Source of the DNA: Poa pratensis
Lineage: Eukaryota; Streptophyta; Magnoliopsida; Poales; Poaceae
DNA length: 64,000 nucleotides
Reading direction: 5' to 3'
Assembly: GCA_947311845.1 (NCBI GenBank)
Contig: CAMZMU010000117.1
Location: 73,255,444 to 73,319,443 of the forward strand
Shown here: piece by piece, positions 20,465 through 31,477 of the stretch
Numbering within the stretch: position 1 is the first letter of the stretch
How the letters are laid out: each line of letters starts with the position of its first letter
Program-made: the position numbers and the translations under genes
The notes under the pieces: generated by a model
Told to the model about the DNA's origin: nothing
The model's input: only the letters and a program-made list of their open reading frames with translations
Database searches by the model: none

Positions 20465-21968
20465 CCAAACCACGTCACTTGGGGAAGCTAGTTTTGATGA
20501 AAATGATCTTTTTAGTTCCCCAACTTTGGAGGAGAAAATTTGCTTTGATGATACTTTGTCTCCCATATGTGATAATTCTAATGATGCTTGTGATATTCTC
20601 AATCCACCTACTGAAAGTATTCCTTTTGAAATACCTATGAAAATTGTTGAAAGAGTTATGGATGAACGTTATGCAGGGGATGGAACAGTCCATCCAAGTG
20701 ATCACTTGTTGAAACTTACAGAACTTTGTGAGAGAAAATGCCATGAAGAAATTATTTCCATTGTAACTTAAGGACAAAGCAAAGGAGTGGTATGAGCTAC
20801 TGGATGATCCTCATCATTCGGAGTGGAAGGAGCTTGAATCTCTCTTTTACTCTAAATTTTATCCTCTTTATGAAATGCATTTACATAGGAATTACATTTA
20901 CAATTTTTCGCCTCGTGACAGAGAAAGCATTGCTCAAGCTTGGGAAAGACTGAAAATATTAATACTCAAATGTCCTAACCATGGGCTTCCTGAGGAAATA
21001 ATTGTTACTATTTTTTATGCAAGGCTTTCAGGTCATTACAAGGATTTTCTAGATACCTGTTCAGAGGGTTCTTTCACAAGTAAGAAGGTTGAAGCTAAAT
21101 GGGATCTTCTTGAAACAATTCAACGCAATACTGAAGATTGGGAGAACGACAAAGGTAAAGAGTCAGGTATAAACTATGAGTATGATTGCATTAAGTCTTT
21201 CGTTGAAACTGCTGGTTTTCATGAGCTTAGTGCTAAATATGGTCTTGATTCTCAAATTATTGTTGATTTTTGTAGAAGCTTTGCTTCCCATATTAATATT
21301 CCTAAAGAAAATTGGACATGTATCATGAACCTTTCAAAGACACTTGCATACAAAATGAAATTGTTATTAATGATTGTAATAAACATGCTCAAACTTCTGA
21401 AAATACTATTTCTTATAAGCATGTTAATTTTTGTGGAGCACTTAGACCTTGTGAAAAGAATCAAATCGAAGAAGAATATTGTATCCATCATAGGAATGAA
21501 AAAACTAGAACGTGGTACAGGGCTCTAAATGATCTTGCTGAAAAAGTTTGTGCCCTATATCCTTGTATTTGTGAACTTTGCTATGAAAAGGGTCATTTCG
21601 AATTCCAATGCTCAGGTTTTAATAAGAGTACTGCGAGAGACTTTTGTGATAACATGATCACTCCTAATCAGCATGATGAACTTATATTATTTTTGGGGTG
21701 TGAAGAGTTATCAAGAAAAACTTCTTCGTTAGATATGAGTGCTTTTGATATGAATAGCGTGTTGCATGGATGTCATCTCTATTGTGTTAATAATTGCCAC
21801 GCCAATACTTACATACAAAATATTATAAAAGATGGAACTTTACCAAAATATGAAAGGACTAATGTTTGTTTTACTCTTATTAATGAAAGAGAGGAATCCT
21901 CCCAAGTTTCTTCTATTGTTTCTAACAATAAACCAGGGTATGTGGAGAAGCCTCCTTTCAAACCTCTC
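20465..21968 (+). pseudogene. Element D gag-like ORF, N-terminal part, with zinc knuckle
   Basis: Three successive frames carry one protein: acidic N-terminus (20465-20765), gag core from about 20764 (KLKDKAKEWYELLDDP, YSKFYPLYEMHLHRNYIY, AQAWERLKILILKCPNHGLP), then from about 21320 a region with a CCHC knuckle CELCYEKGHFEFQC near 21570-21611. The knuckle fits CX2CX4HX4C and normally binds RNA during packaging. Frameshifts lie near 20765 and 21315. The open frame is cut at 21968 by element G and resumes in frame at 30690. The start is lost. It is not followed by protease or RT, so the source family may encode gag only. Confidence 0.8.
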
Positions 21969-24900
21969 TGTAACAGCCCGAAATTCAAGAACCTGAAAAC
22001 CCGAATAAAATTTTCGCTTTTGTGTTGCATTGCATCATGGCATCCAATTTTAACTTGCTAAACAACACACAAATGGTTTTGGCACCATTTAAAACAAAAT
22101 GCCAAACTTGCTATAACAAATCCCAAATCAATGAGAGCATTCAAAACTTGCAAACCAAATGTGCTTGTTTTGATAAACATGGATACAAATATCAAATCCA
22201 TATTTATCAAGGAAGTTCCACGAGTTCAATTAATACTTTTGCACTTGCACCAAATTATGAAAGGAGCAACATTTTCAAATTTAGCAAAATGCCCATTTTC
22301 AAACCTCTGAACAAATGTTGTCAAAAACATTTTTGTTGACCACACCAAAAAATTGTGGTGCTTCGACATATTCTTGGGAGGCTCCATGAATTTTCTCATA
22401 TTTTTAGAAAATGTCTAGATGCCTCAATTAAATCAGGGAATAGCTGCTGTTTTAAAATTTAAAAGGAAAAGGACCTCTTTGTAATTCCCGGAGGACCTGT
22501 CCGTGATAGAAGAAATTCGGCCAGGGGCCTAATTGCGAAACCTCCATCTCTTCTTCCTGTAGCGACCCGCAGCGACGCGCTGCTCCCGCCGGACCATCGA
22601 CGCTGTGCACGCCACCCCGGCCCCTCCTCTCTGCTTCCCTGCGAGGAGAGCAAGACCACGAGGCCCCCACCGCGTGCTGCTCCCATTTCCCCACTCGCCG
22701 TGCTTCCTGCTCCCCTTTCTCTTCTTCCACGGGCGCCATGGCCGCCGGGCTACGCCGCCACGCCGCCGACGATTGAAGCTCCTCCGCGTACATCGAAGAG
22801 TACCAACCTCTCCGCCGCGTCTCCTGCTCCCTCTCCACCAGAGGAATCGGCCGGGGAAGCCGCCGTTTCACCGCGCCGTCCTCAACTCCGCCGCTGCCGT
22901 CCGCCGCTCCGCCGCCCGATTCCGGCGCCGTTGAGCCACCTCCGCCGTCCCCGACCTCACCAACGAGTTCGTGGTGAGTTGCTGCACCACCCCGTGCCCT
23001 CCCCTCTCCTCCTAGCTCGTCCCCTTGCTCGGCATCGTCGAGCGCTTGCACGCCCCGCACGGCGTCGTCGCCATGTTTTCCTCTGCTCGCTGCCCGGCCG
23101 TGTATCCGGCCTAGGCCGGGTGGAGAGCCGTTGCTCTCTGGCCCATGGCCGGCCCGTCAGCCGGCCCAGGCTGGGTGAGAGGCCGGTGGCCTCTGTTAGT
23201 TGGCCGGCCTGCCAGCCGGCCCAGGCCGGGCTGGAGGCTGGGCTGTTCTGTTTTTTTGTTGTTGTTGTCTCCTCGCGAATTATTTTGTCGACCTCCCCTC
23301 TCGCGCATGTCTTCCGCCACTCCCTCGCACACTTAGGGACATCGATCCCCGATGATTCCTACTAGTTCCTCTCCCCCTTTTCGAGTCGGGTAAATAAAAT
23401 ATTATCGTTGGATTTAAAGAAATAATCAAAAGTAAATATTTAAAAAGAGGAAGTATAAAACTAATAACTTTTGATCGGGACCTCAGAAAAAGGTGTTCGA
23501 TATACCAAATTGTTCAGAAAAATAAGAATCACCCAGAATCATCATCATCATGCATAATTGCTCACAATTACAATAATGTGCTCTAGTAGTAATTAAAATC
23601 ACTAAGTTTAAATATGGGGTTTATTCCAATTAATGCCATAAACATAATGGGGACCCCATTTAACTTGTTGATCATGTTCAACGCTTCTAGGGTGCACTTA
23701 AAATGTCATGTCATCATTTTTGTATGCATTGCACAATTGCCATGTGTTGATTGTTGTTTTTGCTTTCCGGTGTTGCTTGCTCTCCGGTAGATCACGAGTT
23801 CGGAGTTGAGCATCATCACTCCGACGAGCAGTTTGACTCCTCCGCTCAACAAGGCAAGCGTAATCCCCCCATCTGAGCATATCTTATCCTATGTTTCCGC
23901 AAATATTTTCTCCACTATAATATTGCATGCGGTTCCAAATGTCAATTTTATTGGATTAGAGTATCCTATAGTTGCATTAAGATTCCGATGCCAATACCTG
24001 TTTCCCTCCTATTATCCATAGGATTGTATTGTTGGCCTGAGATACTTATTTACGCTATGTTGATGCTTAGCCATGCTTAGTAAATGCTCAGCTGTACGAT
24101 GGATGGTACATGTTGGAAACAGGTGATGAGTTGAGAATGATGGTGGAGAAATTGTGGTGACGGATAATAAAATGCTTAAAGGTGGGGATGAGAGGCCACT
24201 GTGGTTGTGGTGCTTTGTCTCGTTCTCGCCGCCTAGGTGCGAGTTCTATACCTCTTGAACCAAGACTGAGCGTGCAACCATGCGTGAGGCCTATGCAATT
24301 GCAGGAACCCTCAGAGACTAAATAACTCGAGCGGGGCTAGCCAGGGTCCTCTAGTTCGGGCTTCCATTTGCGCGTGCGTGATGATGGTGGGATGAACTGA
24401 GATGAGGATGGTTGTGTTAGGAAAATGAGTGGCCACGGGACAGGGGATTGGAGGAGACACCAAACCTGTTCCGTCCTCACTGATGATCCTGGGTTAGTCC
24501 TTAACGAGGGAGAAGTCGACACCGCTCCCACCCAGCCGGCTTTCCATGGAAGAGAGCTAATTGTACAGGTAATGGGCCGGACGGTACGCGTGGCGAAGGA
24601 GCTGGGGCCCCTCGGGACTCCGGGGACTTCCACTTTGTACACCCATGCAGGGATAAATCTTTTCGAAAAGCCGTGTCCGCGGTTATGGACGACTTGGGAA
24701 TGGACGATGATCATAGAATAACTTGAACGGAATGATTAAAAATTTGTGTACTAAAGGTACTACTAATAACCAAGGTTGTCTTCCTCGAGGGTGATTCGGG
24801 GAGGTGCCTAGTAGATAGGTGATGAGAATGGTGATGGTTATGATGGAATTGGTTACCAGAAAAGAGGTTACTTCTTACCCCCTTTTTCAAAATAATCTGA

Positions 24901-25433
24901 TTAGTCGATGCCATGGAGTATGTCTTTTAAAATAAAATCAGCTTTATGCAAAACAGCCATAAAACCTTGAAAGCCAATCATCGAGCATATATTAGCTCTT
25001 AATCTTGCGAGTTCGTCGAACTCAACGTCGTTTGCTTATTTTCAGGGGAGGACTTCACCGCCCTCGAAGGTGGGTTCTTTGTGGACGTCGACGAGTAGTC
25101 TGGGGTTCCCAGGTGGCAGCTTGGGACATCCCGGAACAGCTGGCGCTGGATGTTTATTTGCAGGCCTCTTAGGCCATAATTTGGTTTTTGTTGTTTAGAA
25201 CAACACACTTCGCTTTCCGCATGTTGTATTGTTGGGTCTGTGACCTCTGGTTGTCATTTGCTATCTTTCTCTATTATAAGAGTTGAGCTATATGATTTTG
25301 TGTCGTAGAGTCTGTGATGTGCCAGTTGTTCCACAAGTCTTGATCTCTCTATTATGCTTTGATAGTGTGTCTGGTGGTATCGGATAACCGGGGACACAGT
25401 ATCACTGTATAGCAGTCGGGTCAGGGCGCCACA
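21969..25433 (+). repeat. Element G 5' LTR
   Basis: 3465 bp. It contains GC-rich stretches (22560-23200) that are open in several frames and repeated exactly in the 3' LTR; there is no evidence they are genes. Confidence 0.93.
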
Positions 25434-25436
25434 AGT

Positions 25437-25448
25437 TGGTATCAGAGC
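25437..25448 (+). other. Element G primer-binding site (tRNA-iMet type)
   Basis: TGGTATCAGAGC lies 3 bp after the LTR end. It is complementary to the 3' end of initiator tRNA-Met, the commonest primer of plant LTR elements. Confidence 0.9.
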
Positions 25449-27204
25449 AGTACTGCCTGTAGGAAACCCTTCTACTGGTCGATGTTGAGTCTAGTGTTTG
25501 TGAAAATATTTTTAACCTAAAAATGAGTTGTGAAAACCATCTTAGGATTCTTTTTACTCCTTATCTGGTTACCCTCTAATCTCGGAGCAATCTTACCTCG
25601 ATTTGACATAAAGGTTTTACTTCTCGTCTGTTACTTCAAAATTAGGAGAAACGGGGTTGGGTTCGACCTTGAGTGTTACGTGTCCAGTTGCTCCCGCCGC
25701 GCTACAATCCGAAGCTTCATGTGCCGAGAAACCCTCTGGAGTACGACGAAAATTCCCATCAACTCAGTTGGTTACGAACCCTTGTATTCGTATCAAGTAT
25801 AGTCCTTGTTCTTTTCTTCGGGTTTTAACCCAAGGACTTGAACATAAGGTCTCGGATTGTGCCAACTAGCTTGTGTTGAGTCACGTGGTTTCTTAACCAT
25901 TAGCATCTCTCGCTAGTAGCGCATGAAGCTGACCTTTAACCCAAGTCCTCTATGTGGTGTGTGGTAAATGGTTGAACCTTAATTTCCCACACCTCGGATG
26001 GCTAGGTAACTTTAACTCTGCCATAGCTGGAGATTCTGTCTTGGAATCATCTAGGTTATGACCAGAATTTGCTTAGTGAATCCCCCATCTATGCTCATGA
26101 CTCTGCTGCATCCCTCCTTTTGAGCATGGTTATCAGAATTGAGTAATAACCGGTGCATCTTCAACATCTTAGGATGTTCCTGAGCATGTTTCTTACTCTG
26201 ATCTTCTTTCCGACCCTTGTCTTGCATTTGACCGTAATGTTTCCAGCGTGCGTTGGTATGTTCCGATGCAAGTTACTCTTGTGGTCCGTCAAGATTGTTT
26301 CCCCTTCGTCTTGTTGGAGAAATAACTCTAGTACCTTGTCCACTTCTCGGACCAGGTCAAGGTAAATTAATCTGCGGAATAAGGGGGCTTGTTTAGCTTT
26401 TGTTCTGCTCCACCTTATAGTGTCACACTCTTTTATATCAGGGTATCATGCTAAGTGTCATGATCTTCTTGATGAAGTGATGCTCTTACACCTTGTTACT
26501 CTCCGATCTCCGAGTGACTTATTACTCCAGAGATGAGACGTGAGTAATAATGTAACTATCGGATATTCTTAGCAGTTTCCACTGTGCGGAAATCCAGGGA
26601 TATCCATTGTCCTCCTTAGCATGATTGGTTAGCCGATCAATAAGCTGAGTTTGACTGTGTTCCCAATCCTACCGTTACCGGAGTTTATAGAGTTCTCTCG
26701 GTCCCTCTTCATGATCCTGCTCCCGTGGTTTGAAATGCTTCTCCGTGAGGAAAGTTCTACTCAAGCCGTCTAGTTCAAGTCGCCTCTTCATCTGTTGGAA
26801 ATCTTGTTTCACATTCGTCTTCAGAAACTCAAAGCCTTGTGCAAAGTTCATATTCTGAATCTTTGAGAAACAGTTGTCTGCCAACTGGAAACTTCTTGTC
26901 ACTCTCCCGTCACACGCTTGTGTCTCCTAACTGTCAATCCAAGGGATGCTCGAAATCCCATCCTAAGTGCTACTAGGAGGTACTCGGTCGTGGTATCCTT
27001 ACCAAGATCCATCCTTCCGGTGAGGTTTCCTTCTCCCCTATGGTGTACGTTGATAGTGACCTCGAAGCGAAGCCGATGAAGATCTTCATGATGCCTTTGG
27101 TTAACCTCTTCAAGAAGGAAGCCACCTGAAGCGAGAAGATCGTGTAGTACCGTCGCAATCTTTCCCTTTTTCCTACGCTTAGAATCTCGGGACGAGATTC
27201 CTGT

Positions 27205-27217
27205 AAGGAGGGTAGAG
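27205..27217 (+). other. Element G polypurine tract
   Basis: AAGGAGGGTAGAG immediately precedes the 3' LTR. It primes plus-strand DNA synthesis in LTR elements. Confidence 0.85.
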
Positions 27218-27218
27218 T

Positions 27219-30200
27219 TGTAACAGCCCGAAATTCAAGAACCTGAAAACCCGAATAAAATTTTCGCTTTTGTGTTGCATTGCATCATGGCATCCAATTT
27301 TATCTTGCTAAACAACACACAAATGGTTTTGGCACCATTTAAAACAAAATGCCAAACTTGCTATAACAAATCCCAAATCAATGAGAGCATTCAAAACTTG
27401 CAAACCAAATGTGCTTGTTTTGATAAACATGGATACAAATATCAAATCCATATTTATCAAGGAAGTTCCACGAGTTCAATTAATACTTTTGCACTTGCAC
27501 CAAATTATGAAAGGAGCAACATTTTCAAATTTAGCAAAATGCCCATTTTCAAACCTCTGAACAAATGTTGTCAAAAACATTTTTGTTGACCACACCAAAA
27601 AATTGTGGTGCTTTGACATATTCTTGGGAGGCTCCATGAATTTTCTCATATTTTTAGAAAATGTCTAGATGCCTCAATTAAATCAGGGAATAGCTGCTGT
27701 TTTAAAATTTAAAAGGAAAAGGACCTCTTTGTAATTCCCGGAGGACCTGTCCGTGATAGAAGAAATTCGGCCAGGGGCCTAATTGCGAAACCTCCATCTC
27801 TTCTTCCTGTAGCGACCCGCAGCGACGCGCTGCTCCCGCCGGACCATCGACGCTGTGCACGCCACCCCGGCCCCTCCTCTCTGCTTCCCTACGAGGAGAG
27901 CAAGACCACGAGGCCCCCACCGCGTGCTGCTCCCATTTCCCCACTCGCCGTGCTTCCTGCTCCCCTTTCTCTTCTTCCACGGGCGCCATGGCCGCCGGGC
28001 TACGCCGCCACGCCGCCGACGATTGAAGCTCCTCCGCGTACATCGAAGAGTACCAACCTCTCCGCCGCGTCTCCTGCTCCCTCTCCACCAGAGGAATCGG
28101 CCGGGGAAGCCGCCGTTTCACCGCGCCGTCCTCAACTCCGCCGCTGCCGTCCGCCGCTCCGCCGCCCGATTCCGGCGCCGTTGAGCCACCTCCGCCGTCC
28201 CCGACCTCACCAACGAGTTCGTGGTGAGTTGCTGCACCACCCCGTGCCCTCCCCTCTCCTCCTAGCTCGTCCCCTTGCTCGGCATCGTCGAGCGCTTGCA
28301 CGCCCCGCACGGCGTCGTCGCCATGTTTTCCTCTGCTCGCTGCCCGGCCGTGTATCCGGCCTAGGCCGGGTGGAGAGCCATTGCTCTCTGGCCCATGGCC
28401 GGCCCGTCAGCCGGCCCAGGCTGGGTGAGAGGCCGGTGGCCTCTGTTAGTTGGCCGGCCTGCCAGCCGGCCCAGGCCGGGCTGGAGGCTGGGTTGTTCTG
28501 TTTTTTTTTTGTTGTTGTCTCCTCGCGAATTATTTTGTCGACCTCCCCTCTCGCGCATGTCTTCCGCCACTCCCTCGCACACTTAGGGACATCGATCCCC
28601 GATGATTCCTACTAGTTCCTCTCCCCCTTTTCGAGTCGGGTAAATAAAATATTATCGTTGGATTTAAAGAAATAATCAAAAGTAAATATTTAAAAAGAGG
28701 AAGTATAAAACTAATAACTTTTGATCGGGACCTCAGAAAAAGGTGTTCGATATACCAAATTGTTCAGAAAAATAAGAATCACCCAGAATCATCATCATCA
28801 TGCATAATTGCTCACAATTACAATAATGTGCTCTAGTAGTAATTAAAATCACTAAGTTTAAATATGGGGTTTATTCCAATTAATGCCATAAACATAATGG
28901 GGACCCCATTTAACTTGTTGATCATGTTCAACGCTTCTAGGGTGCACTTAAAATGTCATGTCATCATTTTTGTATGCATTGCACAATTGCCATGTGTTGA
29001 TTGTTGTTTTTGCTTTCCGGTGTTGCTTGCTCTCCGGTAGATCACGAGTTCGGAGTTGAGCATCATCACTCCGACGAGCAGTTTGACTCCTCCGCTCAAC
29101 AAGGCAAGCGTAATCCCCCCATCTGAGCATATCTTATCCTATGTTTCCGCAAATATTTTCTCCACTATAATATTGCATGCGGTTCCAAATGTCAATTTTA
29201 TTGGATTAGAGTATCCTATAGTTGCATTAAGATTCCGATGCCAATACCTGTTTCCCTCCTATTATCCATAGGATTGTATTGTTGGCCTGAGATACTTATT
29301 TACGCTATGTTGATGCTTAGCCATGCTTAGTAAATGCTCAGCTGTACGATGGATGGTACATGTTGGAAACAGGTGATGAGTTGAGAATGATGGTGGAGAA
29401 ATTGTGGTGACGGATAATAAAATGCTTAAAGGTGGGGATGAGAGGCCACTGTGGTTGTGGTGCTTTGTCTCGTTCTCGCCGCCTAGGTGCGAGTTCTATA
29501 CCTCTTGAACCAAGACTGAGCGTGCAACCATGCGTGAGGCCTATGCAATTGCAGGAACCCTCATAGACTAAATAACTCGAGCGGGGCTAGCCAGGGTCCT
29601 CTAGTTCGGGCTTCCATTTGCGCGTGCGTGATGATGGTGGGATGAACTGAGATGAGGATGGTTGTGTTAGGAAAATGAGTGGCCACGGGACAGGGGATTG
29701 GAGGAGACACCAAACCTGTTCCGTCCTCACTGATGATCCTGGGTTAGTCCTTAACGAGGGAGAAGTCGACACCGCTCCCACCCAGCCGGCTTTCCATGGA
29801 AGAGAGCTAATTGTACAGGTAATGGGCCGGACGGTACGCGTGGCGAAGGAGCTGGGGCCCCTCGGGACTCCGGGGACTTCCACTTTGTACACCCATGCAG
29901 GGATAAATCTTTTCGAAAAGCCGTGTCCGCGGTTATGGACGACTTGGGAATGGACGATGATCATAGAATAACTTGAACGGAATGATTAAAAATTTGTGTA
30001 CTAAAGGTACTACTAATAACCAAGGTTGTCTTCCTCGAGGGTGATTCGGGGAGGTGCCTAGTAGATAGGTGATGAGAATGGTGATGGTTATGATGGAATT
30101 GGTTACCAGAAAAGAGGTTACTTCTTACCCCCTTTTTCAAAATAATCTGATTAGTCGATGCCATGGAGTATGTCTTTTTAAAATAAAATCAGCTTTATGC

Positions 30201-30684
30201 AAAACAGCCATAAAACCTTGAAAGCCAATCATCGAGCATATATTAGCTCTTAATCTTGCGAGTTCGTCGAACTCAACGTCGTTTGCTTATTTTCAGGGGA
30301 GGACTTCACCGCCCTCGAAGGTGGGTTCTTTGTGGACGTCGACGAGTAGTCTGGGGTTCCCAGGTGGCAGCTTGGGACATCCCGGAACAGCTGGCGCTGG
30401 ATGTTTATTTGCAGGCCTCTTAGGCCATAATTTGGTTTTTGTTGTTTAGAACAACACACTTCGCTTTCCGCATGTTGTATTGTTGGGTCTGTGACCTCTG
30501 GTTGTCATTTGCTATCTTTCTCTATTATAAGAGTTGAGCTATATGATTTTGTGTCGTAGAGTCTGTGATGTGCCAGTTGTTCCACAAGTCTTGATCTCTC
30601 TATTATGCTTTGATAGTGTGTCTGGTGGTATCGGATAACCGGGGACACAGTATCACTGTATAGCAGTCGGGTCAGGGCGCCACA
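27219..30684 (+). repeat. Element G 3' LTR
   Basis: 3466 bp, nearly identical to 21969-25433. The differences I see include a homopolymer length change near 28501 and single-base changes near 27302, 27614, 27891, 28380, 28493 and 29565. Confidence 0.93.
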
Positions 30685-30689
30685 CTCTC

Positions 30690-31477
30690 CCTCCTAAAGA
30701 GGGAAAGAAGGGAAAGAAGAAGAAGAAGAAGAAGAAGAGGAGTAAAAGGAGAGAGGAAACGGTATCCTACCCTAAGCATGTTGCTCCTTTCATAGCTGTT
30801 TCTGATGAGTCTAAATTTATTGATGATGATTATATGCCTGCTACTTATAGTAGTGATCATGATTGGAAAAAGCACACTACTTTTGATATTGAAAATATCT
30901 TTGGTACCAATTCTGAAAATGATGATGTTAATAATTGCTATACTATTAGTACTATCCATGTTCCTTCCAATGATGATATGGAAAGCTCTAAGCTTGGGGA
31001 TGAGGTGTTTGAAAATCCTTTTGCTACTAAGAATTATATATTTGTGATCTCTCCTAGTGAGGTTTTTGAAAATCCTTTTGCTACTGATGATTATATATTT
31101 GAGACATCACCTTCTAGTAAAAATGATGATGATATGTTTACAAATAAACATACTTTGAAAGATAACTATTCTGTTGTTTTGATGATACTATGCCTCCAAT
31201 CTTTGATAATTATTGTGATGATAACTATGACATAGGTTATAATTACAATCATCCTCATGAAACTTGTCATAGTTATGGAGGGATTACCCAAAACCATCCC
31301 TCTAATATACAACTTGTCTATCATGTTCGAGTTCTTTATGATGATCCTACTCCCATTGTTATTAATAAGAAGGACTTTGCTTATGTGGAAAATATTGATA
31401 CTTTTATGCATATGGATCATGATAAGAATGTTTCATGTGATGGTTATATTGTGGATTTTATCAATGATGCTAATTGA
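30690..31477 (+). pseudogene. Element D gag-like ORF, C-terminal part
   Basis: Continues the frame broken at 21968. It opens with a Lys-rich stretch encoded by a GAA/AAG microsatellite (KKGKKKKKKKK, about 30705-30740). An acidic, Asp/Asn/Ser-rich region follows, with a duplicated peptide: VFENPFATKNYIF near 31005 and VFENPFATDDYIF near 31060. A frameshift near 31175 leads into DDTMPPIFDNYCDDNY, and the ORF ends at a TGA at 31475-31477. The tail is long and low-complexity, unlike standard gag. Its function is unknown. Confidence 0.75.

Larger units (their letters stand above)
25434..27218 (+). other. Element G internal domain, non-coding
   Basis: The PBS is at the left and AGAATCTCGGGACGAGATTC then AAGGAGGGTAGAG at the right. 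Between them are only short frames (90 aa or less), none resembling gag, protease, RT or integrase. The inverted GAATCTCG/CGAGATTC box before the polypurine tract also occurs in elements E (56560-56580) and F. Confidence 0.8.
21969..30684 (+). mobile_element. Element G: young LARD-like element with 3.47-kb LTRs and a non-coding core
   Basis: The LTRs 21969-25433 and 27219-30684 begin TGTAACAGCCCGAAATTC and end GTCAGGGCGCCACA. TSD CTCTC occurs at 21964-21968 and 30685-30689. A PBS (25437-25448) and a polypurine tract (27205-27217) are in place. The 1785-bp core has no reading frame resembling gag or pol. By eye about 7 substitutions and one indel separate 3465 bp of LTR, about 0.2%. Large LTRs with a non-coding core fit the LARD concept, although the core is short. 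Everything cis-acting for mobility looks intact; proteins must come from elsewhere. Confidence 0.93.

Noticed and set aside
22700..23365. Long GC-rich ORFs in the element G LTRs (also 27950-28615, and 22452-23060 / 27702-28310 on the minus strand)
   Set aside because: They lie wholly in LTR sequence, overlap each other on both strands, are of low-complexity Pro/Arg/Ala composition, and their repetition is explained by the LTR duplication.
25437..25448. tRNA gene fragments at TGGTATCAGAGC and TGGCGCCGTTGCC matches
   Set aside because: They are short, sit next to LTR ends in the correct orientation, and are primer-binding sites.
31190..31477. Independent small gene at 31190-31477
   Set aside because: It continues the element D gag-like ORF after a one-base frameshift, so it was treated as part of that pseudogene.
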